64,000 nucleotides of DNA, taken from Diphasiastrum complanatum. Its lineage: Eukaryota; Streptophyta; Lycopodiopsida; Lycopodiales; Lycopodiaceae. The position numbers and the translations under genes were made by a program. Numbering within the stretch: position 1 is the first letter of the stretch; each line of letters begins with the position of its first letter. This document shows positions 11,701 to 23,200 of the stretch, one piece after another. Location of the stretch: assembly GCA_029204225.1 (NCBI GenBank), contig CM055106.1, forward strand, positions 22,079,285 to 22,143,284, in the 5' to 3' direction. The notes under the pieces were generated by a model. The model saw only the letters and a list, made by a program, of their open reading frames with translations. It was not told the origin of the DNA and did no database searches.

Positions 11701-14700
11701 TACTTCTATTGTGCAGGAGTGAGTTTCTTGCATTTGGCTTGCCCGCTTGTCTAAACATCGACCTGTAGATAGTGCAAATTGCATTTCTCTCTAGGGTTAA
11801 TGTCATATGTACATTGAATCCCTTTGCCTAATGTAAACTGTAAATTGTAATTATTAAATTGTAAATGGCTAAGTCACTGGCCTGTGGAGACAATTGTAAA
11901 TTGCAATGTAAATATTAATTATAGTGACTAATTTCAAGATGGCCAAAGGGATATTGGGTTTCATGAGTCTGTTGTGGACTAACCTCCTAAAAATTAAGGA
12001 GGGTTGTCAACAAGACACATGTCATTTGCTCACTAGGACACTTGGTCTAGTGCATGAGTGACACTTGTTGGATGGTCAATGACGGGCCAACAGGACGTGT
12101 CACATGCACATTGGGACACTTGGTCCAATGTATGAGTTACACATGTCAGATAGTCTAGCTACTAGCTTGCCTATGTGTAAGGGTACTGCCAAATGGCAAG
12201 TGTCAACTATGCATGGAGTTTGCCATGTGTCGACGTTTGTATGTGTCAAGGTTAAGTGGTGCTTGAGGGGATATAGTGTGAGCCTTGCTAGGCATTCCCT
12301 ATCTTATTCCTATGCAGCTATGGTTTGGGAGGAGACTTGCAGCAGAGCTCTCATGTTTGCTTGTTCATCTATGTACATTTGCTTGAGATTGACGAATTTG
12401 TTGGGTATTTATTTAGGATTTTGTGAGCTTGTGTGCAACATTTGGTATCAGAGCAGCTGCTTTCTAGACTTGTGTGGGATTTGGCATCATTGGCATTTGG
12501 TGCAAGCTTGGAGAGCTAGCACCTTACTGTAGATAATTTGTTAGTAGATTTAGAGCCCATAAGATAGCAGATTGAAGCCTTATGGTGGATTGTTGATCTT
12601 CTGGCAACCTTTGAGCATCTTGTAGTAGTTGGCGTGTTTATTCTCTTTCCTTTTGTGAATATCTGGCCACTTAGGATTTGTGAAATTGTTTGTAACTTCT
12701 TCAATACTTAGTATGTTTCAGATCTGTCAGTTGCAATAGGCTTTCTATGGTAGGTCGTTGGTAGGGTAGGGCTTTTTGCCTCTCAATTAGTAATTATCCC
12801 TTGCTTTTTGCAAATTGTAAGTTTCAAACCTAGTTTGCTAATTTTTGGACAAGAAGAGTCTGTGAGTAGTTAGAACTTGGTTGTAGCATCCACAAGCAAC
12901 ACTAGTCAGGATTCATAGAGATTAGGTGTAGTATGTTCCAAAGTGGATGCTATCAAAGCCACTCTTAAGTTGATTTTGGAGCAACTCAACGGTAAAGGGG
13001 CTAGTGTTTCTTAGAGAGTCATTGGCACAGCTGTAGAATCAGAAAAAAGAACATTTGTACGGACCATGAAGTTCAGTTGAGATTTTGAAAGAGGAAGCTA
13101 GCTTCTATCAAGGATCTAAAACCTCTGAAGGTCACTAGAGCAATGTCTATAGGACCACGGATGTCTATAGAACGTATTCCATGTGTGTGGCATAGACAAC
13201 AAAATAATGGGCCATGCAACAATGGACTTATTTGAAGCAAGGTAATGTGAACGTGTAGGATTACGCACAGAAGTACTGAGGGAGGGACTTTGAGAGGAGT
13301 ATTCGCCCTTTCGCGCAGAAGGAGCAGCCGCATTATTTGCGGGGAGCCATACAGATGGCTTTGTGTTATGAGAATGGCAAAAGAGGCCGAATTATGCTAT
13401 GGTAGTTGCTATAGGTCGCTAGCAACCTTGGGGACGCAAGAGCAAATGCAACAAGAAGAGGAAATTTGAAGGTCAAACCAATTAGTGGCAAGCTCAGGGT
13501 GACCAAAAGGGAAAGGATGCAGGGGCCCCCAAAGGCAAAGGGTTGTATGGGCAGCTCAATGCCCAAACAGGTCATTGTCCTTCAATGTTGTCACCTCAGG
13601 ACCAAGAACATGCAAAGAGTGAGAACCTTGTTTTTGGATGCTTGGGGTAGTTTAGGTGGAAAGAATGTCCATGGAATTTGATGAGGACCACATACAAACT
13701 TCAGGTGGACTAGATGGACCAAGGTGATGACCCCCATCTTTAGTGTGTGTAGATTATTAGTCAAGAACAAGATTTGTGACCGATTCACAATCTCGCACAA
13801 ATTCTTCAGTATATCCCAAGCCTCCTTGGATCCAGCAGCATCTCTGATGTAAGGTATCATCATATCTGTAACTAATAAGTTGATGATATGGTGAGCTTTT
13901 CTCCTCCGTCTCTGATACTCCCGCAACTCCCTGTTAGTAGGAGGTATCTTGACACCTGTGACGATCTCCCAATATTCTCGATCCTAGAGAATATTTTGCA
14001 TCTTGAACTTCCATATGCTGTAGTTCGTTCCATCTAGCTTGCTAGACTCTGTCAACACAACATCGTTCAACCTTGCCATTGTCAAACAATAATATTGATT
14101 TTCAGCAACTTCCAATAACCTGATTTTCAGCGAACAACTACAGTACAGCTAATGAACAGGTTCATGTAGACATTCAACTCAGCGAACAAAGGTTCGAAGC
14201 CTAAAGAACGTATTGCTTCGTCCTTCTTTTTATACCATTGTTTGGCTGCTTGCTTCAAACCATAGGTGCTCTTATTCATGTGACATCCGAATTTTGGATA
14301 TTCTGTACTTATAAAACCAAGTGGTGGATCCATGAACAGATCTCCTTCTAATTCTCCATGCAAGAAAGCAGTTTTCTCATCCACAATATGGATTTTGAGG
14401 TCATGAGCTACTACATAAGCGAATAACAAGCGAATTCATGTGTGTTCGACTATAGGTGAGAAAGTATCAGTGTAGTCGATATCATATTTCTATGAAAATC
14501 CTTTCGCTACCAACCTTGCTTTGTATCTCATGATATCTCCATCAGGACCTGTTTTGATCTTGTAGATCTACTTGCATTTAACTGGTTTCCTTCCATTGGG
14601 TACAAGTGCAAGTGTCCATACATTGTTCTTATGCATTGATGACATTTTGACCTCCATTGCTTGAATCCAATGATCTTTATCTAGCCCAACAATAGCTTCT

Positions 14701-17123
14701 TCGAATGTTTGAGGTTCTTCCGCGAAGCCACAAAATTTGATAGCTATGTTTGTTGAAACATCTTGACCAAACCTTACTGGTGGTATTCTATGTCTTGTAG
14801 ATCTTCTCACAACTTGTACAGGTTTTGAATTCAATTCAGCATTTTTAGGTTCGACTGGTTTTGCTTGAATTCGAACAGGTGATTTGAGCTTTTAGAGTAC
14901 TCGAATTTGAACTCCCTCTGAATCGCTACTATGTCCAGATGGTAATTCCAATTCATCATCTGCTTTCTTTACTTCTGTTGTTGGTAACTCATAATAAGTC
15001 TGAAGAATTTAAATCACTGTTAGCTATGTACTTTGACTCATCGAATTTGACATCTCAAACCACTTTTATTGTACAATTGGGGCTAGACATTTTTTGTCCA
15101 TGCCGGCATGTATAGTTGACATACTGTACTTTGTGGAATTTTGTGTGTTGCTTTGGAATACTTCTTGTGACGACTTGTGCCCCTTCAATATCTCTATTGG
15201 TGCAAGAATTTTCTGATTGTTCTATTTCCCCATTTGTTCACGATTGGCTATTACCACAGCTATTGCTTGGGGCCTTTCTTCTAGTTTTTTGGATTTAATG
15301 TTTCTTTTAAGCCCAACATTGAGGAAGAGTATTGTGTCTCGAAGGACGGCACCAATTTGACCCAATCGGCCTCGAAACTTTCGGTTCATGGGGTTCTGCA
15401 GCAAAGGATCTCATTTCCCGCATTGGAAAACGGATGGCAGAACACACTGGAGAGCCACGCTCCACCGAATTCCTGAGGCAAAGAATCAGTATCGAAATAT
15501 AGCGTGGTAATTCAGCGTCTATCTTGGGTACCCTCCCTTCGTCGCATGGACTATACAGACTCTACTATATATTGACATCATATTGATGTACTTCTTTTTG
15601 AAATTCAATATATGGTTTCTTTCTAAAAAAAAATCTTTTTTAAAGTTGGTGTTATGGACTCATCCTCCTCTCCTAACCCTAATTACTAGTTGCCATAATT
15701 GGCATACCTTTAGGTAATGGGCCAATTACCATTAAGGGCATCTTATGGGACCCAAGTTGTTCATGATATATCAAAATTAATTTAGGTTAAAACCATCAAC
15801 ATCAAAATGAACGATGATTCAATATCCACGAATAACCCAATTTTTCATGAATGAATGTGCATGCAAGATATACGCTTCAGAGCACATGATGTACAAAAAT
15901 TGCACTTTCATAGCTCAACAAGTGTAAGAACTCAAGGAACATCGACACAACAATTTCAATCGAAGTGATAAGACAAGATTTGGTTCAAAGAATCTCTTAA
16001 AACAGTCTAGTAAGTTTTCTTTACTCAAATTTGAAATAACACTTAAGATATATTCAACTTGCACATAAATCAAAGGAAAAAACCCAAGCACCTCATGAAA
16101 TAGAGCAGTACTGGATCCCAAGGATCCATCAGCAAAAGCCTTGACACCTCCAACATGAACCCATGGACTCAATACATGGCCTTTTTCTTTGACCAAATCC
16201 TGTGACAGTCCCAACAAAGGTAAAGAAATGAAAATCTTTTATGACTAGTGGGAGCACTTGACAAAAATCTAAGAACAAACCATACATCCACACTGTTGTA
16301 CAAGGGCAATTGGAGTACCGCCACTTCAATAAATGTCTCTAATGGGAAATATATTGAAACTCGTACATCCATGCTCCCAACTGCATCCGCCCACATATAA
16401 ACCTCTGGATATCCCAAGTAGTTGCCATTAAGTTGATAGTTGAGGGTTTAAAATCACATTTTTCAAGTTGTAACACCTTTGAAAATATTTAACTCTTGAT
16501 GAAGCTTCATTAGAGTGTTAATAGCACAAAAGAATCTTTCCTTCATAGGATCCAAGATTTTATTGTCAACATCGTACTTTCCTCAAGTAGGGATTTAATA
16601 TTACCGAAAAAGTCATCCCAAACTCTCCTTGTTGATGCTCCAGGCACAAATCTTCCAAAGTCCACTACCGAAGTTACTCCTCTGGACAAAGCATGCTTGC
16701 TTGCTCGTTTCAAAGCTTCTCGACATTCCTCTTGTGATGATTGAGGAATATCCTTTGATACAAGCATCATGGCAGCATCCACTAGCACACCTGTTGGAAC
16801 TAAACACATAAACATAGTATCATAGCCTTGGTCATGTTTCTACAAGACAAATGGATACATTTATTTGTTTACAATGCCATGATTTATGTCTAAAATATTC
16901 AAAAATTTCCAAGACTAAATAGATCATATCACTCATGAAGACGATTCATCTTGTCAAAATGCTAGATATGTGCAGTGAAGACATATGCTTGTGGAAAAAC
17001 ATCTAAAATCTAACGTGAAATCTTTTCACTTGAACATTCATCGACAAAATAACTCTAAATTGTTCAAGTTTGCAGAAAAATCAAAGAGGGTTCCTTTCAA
17101 GTGATAAGAAGTTGACAGGTTCA

Positions 17124-17202
<79 letters not shown>

Positions 17203-20200
17203 TACATCTTTTTACAGCAGCAGCACGTCAGCATCAGTAGCATCATAGCATCATAGCCTGGACATCACGACATCTACAGATGATTATTATGCGCACACAC
17301 TCTCGCATACGTGTCTATTTTAGTTTTAGTTTGTACTAGATGTTTTCTCTATTACAGTTTTGGAGACATTTTACGCGCTCCCATGGTTACCACATACTTG
17401 ACATGTACGTCATTAGTCTTATATGCCTTTTGGCATGGAAAAGACATTAATAAAGCTTTCTCTCTCTCTCTCTCCATCCTTGCACTGCACCCTCTGCATG
17501 GCCTGCTGACCACTGCCTGCGCTACTGGGACGCTGGTACAGCCCGCTGACCTATTGCCTATGGCCAGAAAAGGGAAGGGGACCCCACGCTCCCCCCCCTC
17601 ACGCACTTCTGTCCCTACTGCCCCTTCAGCGCTGGCCCCCTCTTCATCCCTAGGCACTTCTGTCCTTGCTCCTTCAGCGCTGACCCTCCCTTCATCGCTG
17701 ATGAGCCGCTACCCACCAGTGCTGCAGAATCTGGTCATAACGATGCTTCCATCGCTACGGATGGAGCCTCCACCTCTAATGCCGGTGATGCTTTGTGCAG
17801 TGAGAAAGATGATAAAGTGTCAGATTTACCAAAGGATATGGCAGCTTCTATCCACACTCCCTGCCCACCATCTGCTCGCTCCTCTTTCTTGCTTCCAGAA
17901 ATCTATACACCTGCCAAATCATTTGAGCAGTACATTCTCTCCTACATCGAGCAGATCACACAAGAATCCAGCTCTCTACGAAAAGAAATGGGACAGCTTA
18001 AAGCGACCATTCAATATATGTCCGCCGAAAGGGAAATCATGCTAGCCTGGATCATTTCGTTGGAGGCAGCAATCAGCAAGCAAGGAGAACCTACAAGGAT
18101 TCAAGAGTTAGAAGAAAAGATAGAGCAACACAAGGCTGAGACAAAAACGTGGGCTTCCCTTTTCAAGGAAGGTACACCTTCCTTCAAGAGGGTCATTTCA
18201 GCCACCATATCTGAAGAGCGAATGCGAGAATACAAATCCCTGAATATTAGGGTCCGAGGGGTTGAAGACACTAATGATCCAATGACTGAAGCAACCAGCT
18301 TAAATTCAAGTACACTTTCCCACCACTCCGAAGGATTGAATGGAGCTTGGAGAAACAAGAGAGACCATTCTACACTCATTGTTCGCTTCACGCATTTGGA
18401 AGAACGACAGGCAACCCTCAAAATGCGGGCCAAGCTTAGAGGTACACTCATATTTATGGAGGATGATCTCACTCCCATGCAGGTTGCCGATCGGAAGAAA
18501 GCATTGACTGAGGCCCCCCGACTAGGTAGCGGTTCGGGGGCTCTTTCTAGAGCATTGCGGTTGAGCTTATGGAACTGCATGGTATTCACTCTTCAGCTAC
18601 AGTAGAGGATTTCAAAGATTTTTGTGCAGATGGTGATATCTTACTACTCACAGAGACAAACGAGAGTCCAGAGAGGGGACTACCGGCCGTTGAGGGTTTT
18701 TGCTGGTTCTCTGCACATCGGAGGGTGACGAGAGCATTGACAGATCGAGGTTTAGGTGGGTGGCCTGCCTAGTCCGAGACTTCATTCAGCCTTGGATCGA
18801 GTTGGTACATATTGATGAGCGAGCTAGATATATTTGGATTCGGGTGGACCGGACTTCGATGAGCCTGGACCGAGACCTCTTTATGACCATTTGTTATTTT
18901 CCACCGGACACATCAGTTTTCACATCAGATGAGGAGTCACCTTACATGGATATATCCTCAGACATTATCGGATACGAGGAGCGGGGATATGGATATATCC
19001 TCAGACATTATCGGATACGAGGAGCGGGGATATATTCTTTTAGCTGGCGACTTTAATGCCCGGACTGGGTCTAGGCAGGCGGACTTCCATCGAGCAGAGG
19101 ACGATCCGCAGCGGATACATGCTTTAGACTGGGATGATCTTGGCCTCCGGCGACGATCAGCAAATGAAGAGGGTCCAGTTACTGCATATGGAGAGCAAAT
19201 GCTTCAGTTGGGCGAGGCTCATGGATTGGCCATTTATAATGGCCTACTGCAGTGGCCTTATTCAGCTGACTATACTTGTTTTCCACACAGTTGAGGACAT
19301 AGTGTTGTTGACTATTTCATGGGATCGTCGTCTCTCCTTCCCTCCATTTCATCATTCTTGGTTCATTGCACCACCCTATCTGACCACTCATACCTCTCTC
19401 TCTATGATTGGCCACCTCTTTGCCAAAGTTTATGGTTCTCTTCTTCAGTCAAAGATCAGTATAGAGATGGATATCACGCCATTGGCTAGGCCGGTTTCAG
19501 ACCAGGATATACTACTTCGGATCATATTTTCACCTTGAGATCCATCATTGAGGAGGCTAAGGCTAGGAGAGAGCGTGTAACTGCTACTTTGTGGATTTCC
19601 ACAAAGCCTTTGACTCTATGCCTAGACATTTATTGATATAGAGACTTCGGGATCATGGATTCCAGGAGGATATCACATAGGCAGTAGTGGCATTGTACAT
19701 ACGAGTTAAGGGAAAGGGAAAGGAGTTCATATGGGAGTCCCCACAGCAGGAGAGCTTTGATGCTCTCAAAACAGCCTTATCTACAGCACCAGTTTTAAAG
19801 CTCGTCGACCCCAATTAGCCATTTGTGGTTGAAACAAATGCTAGTGACTTTGCAGTTGGTGCTGTACTAACTCAGAGTGGATGACCAGTTGCGTTCGAGC
19901 GTAAAAAACTCGAGCCAGCATAGACTAGGTATAGTGCCTATGAAAAGGAACTCTTCTCAATAGTTCATGCCCTTAAGACTTGGAGGCATTATTTGTATGG
20001 TGCCAACTTTGAGGTCCTGACAGACCATGAAAGTCTCAGATACCTTTGCAATCAGCCTGAGCTCAAAGGTCGGAAAGCTCATTGGGCTGAGTTAATGCAA
20101 GAGTTTGATATGTGTATCAGATATAGACGGGGGAAATTCAACACAATAGCAGAAGCACTTAGTAGAATGCCTATGATAAAGCTGAGTTTTACTCGGATTC

Positions 20201-23200
20201 GTAGTGAGTTACTCGAGTCCTTGAGATGGAAGAGCCAGCATGATACATTCTTCTCTACTATCTGGTACTCAGTCCAGAGCAGACAGTTACAGACTCCAGA
20301 ACCAGTTCCCGGGGATGATGCCAGTTCATCCAAGAATATGGCAACTTCCGTTGAGGATGATGAGTCCGAGTATACGTCAAATGACGTTGAGGATTCTGAG
20401 CCTGTTGTATTACCCAAGCAAACCCCAGTGGTTGAGGGTCAGTTGACTCAAGCATTCAAATGGAAACAGTATTCCATTTAGGATGAGTACTTGCTCTATA
20501 GAGATAGAGTATGTGTCCCCAATTCAGAGGATTATAGGCAGCAGGTCCTATATGAGTGTCATGACAGTCCTAGTGCAGGGCACCCAGGCATTCAAAAGAC
20601 CTATGAGCTTCTTCGTAGGCAATTATTCTGGCCCAGTATGAAAAAGGACGTCCGGCAATATGTAACTAGTTGCCAGAAATATCAAGTAAATAAAGCAGAG
20701 CGTTTAAAGGCAGGAGGGTTGTTACAGCCCTTAGATATACCAGCTGATAAATGGGAGAGTATCTCCATGGATTTTATAGTAGGCCTGCATAAAACCCAAA
20801 AGGGTAATGACGCTATATGGGTCACAGTTGACCGTCTGACCAAAATGGCTCACTTTATTCCGACCAAAACAACCGTTAGAGCTCCAGAGTTAGCAAGGTT
20901 GTTTGTAGATGGGCTATTTAAATTGTATGGTCTACCTTCCGGCATAGTCAATGACCGGGACAATAAGTTTAATGGAAATTTTTGGAGGGAAGTATTCCAT
21001 CATCTCCATACTAAACTTAATATGAGTACTACCGACGGACGGTCGAACAAAAAGAGTAAATCAGGTGCTGGAGGATATGCTTCGTGCATACGTCAGCAAA
21101 AAGCAAACTGATTGGGAGGAGTATCTCTCGATACTAGAGTTTGCTTATAACAGTACCAAACATTCAGCTACGGGATACAGCCCATTTATGCTGATGTATG
21201 GTTTTCAGCCACGCTCACCCACAGCTGTAGGGTTTAAACAAGAAAAAGTTAAAGTAGCCAGACACTTTTCAGAAGACCTAAACCAGATGATAGAACATGC
21301 TAAGCGTACCATTAGGCAGTCCCAGGATCGAGCCAGGTATTATGCAGATCCACGCAGACGGGATGTGCAGTTCTCCACTGGTGAGAAAGTCTACTTGAGA
21401 GTCCCAGCTGACTCTAAAACCCTCAAATGAGGAATGTGTGCTAAGTTGTCTCCTAGGTACTGTGGTCCTTTTACCATTAGTAGGAGACTAGGCGAGGTCA
21501 CCTATGAACTAGAACTCCCACATAGCAGTAAGGTTTTTCCAGTCTTTCATGTAAGTCAATTACGAAAAGCCTTAGCCAGATCAGAAAATTTGGTAGGGAA
21601 CAGTGTTCCAGTTCTCCCATTAGATTCTCAGCAACCTCCACATAAACCAGAGGAGATTCTTGATAGTAGAGAGACGCAGACTCGTCATACTAATACCGAG
21701 AATATCTAGTCAAGTCGAATGATCAGCCTGTTGAGAATGCCATTTGGGAAAGAGGCAGCGTCCTTCGCAAGATTTTTCCAGACTTTGTCCTAGAGGACCA
21801 AGACGGTTCTTAAGGGGGAGGGAGTGTTATGAGCACGTAACCAGTGCCGAACCCTAGAGAACACAGGAGGTCAGATACCACTGTCAGGGTTGTGTCCAGC
21901 GTACATGACCAACAGGGCAAGACAGTGTGAATAGTGTGCCCTGGCATGGTCCATAGCAATGTTTGAGGGTACCTTTCGAATCGCCTTTTCAAACCGTGTT
22001 TGAATCGGGAAAGAATCGGCTTCTCCAGGTTCGAACCAGCGAATCGGTTTTAGGGTGTTTTTTTTAAAACATTAATGTCACATCATACATATTACATATT
22101 ACATATGTCATATTCCAATGTACCATGTGCATGGTTAGTTAGTGGTAAAATAGCAAATGTTCAATGATTCGAATTTCACGAAAATGACAATGTATACAAT
22201 GTGCATTGTGTAACTTTTAGCTATTAGCAAGTAATAGATTATAAGTTCTAACTTCTAATAGCTTACAAGTAACAAGTTACAATACTAAGTAGTAAGTACT
22301 AACTTCTAAATACTAACTCTTGAGTTACAACTTACAACTTACCGTAGTCTGTGAGTACAAATCCCATTCGACATTCGACATTCAACATTGATAATTGAAA
22401 CATTCCACATTTGAACATTACCAAAATGTAAACTTGTTACCTGAGTCTTGAATCATATACGTAGTTTTAACTCATCCATAAATGCCAAATGGTAATAACG
22501 CTACAGCTTGCTCAAGTTTATAATCTCAAAACTTCAAAGTTCAAATTCAACTCCTAATTTCTATAAACTAACCAGAATACTAAATACTAAATAGTAAATA
22601 CAAATGGGCCAGTCTCCTGAGTCCCCCTAAGGTAGACTAGTCACTAAAGCCTAACGTAGCCCCCTCCTAGTCACCCGTGGAAGCTGTGACCTCGTACGTG
22701 CAAGCTCAGGAGCAGGATCCTCATCAATGCTATCAGCATCATCAGATGGACCACTCTCATCCTCTGAGGAGTCCTCAATGTCGGCTTCATCTTCCGAGGT
22801 CTCTGCGTCGTCTTCGTCTTCTAGTGGCTCCTCGTCCTCGTGGGCTCGAGAACTGAAAGCCTCTCCCCCTGTCCTGTGACGTGTTGCACGCAGGGATTGG
22901 CAAAGGGTTACAATTCACAATCACAAGTTTCAATTCTAATTTCTAAAGCTAGAACTTACTACTTAGAACATGGGATGGAGCTCAAAGTTCAAACTTCCAA
23001 GTTCCAAAGACCAACTTGCAAGGGCTTAGGGCCCAAGCCTCAAGGCTCAAGGGCTAATTCAAATTTCAAAGCTTGAAATTGGAACTTGAAATTCACTTGC
23101 AAACTGCATGGTGTCATCATGGAGTAGTGCATACACGTCCTCCACCTCTTGTGACCTTGGTGGTAGGTCTGGAACCTTCGTCACATCAATGTCATCTGGA

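Noticed and set aside
12104-12532. 142-codon open frame as a host gene
   Set aside because: It overlaps a retrotransposon PBS and LTR-like sequence and its translation shows no domain or codon pattern of a gene.
22020-22050. tRNA gene or SINE B box (ggttcgaacc), also at 25600 and 33995
   Set aside because: The 10-mer resembles a Pol III B box, but no A box, cloverleaf or tRNA-like stem is present at proper spacing. Clustering suggests hAT subterminal motifs instead.
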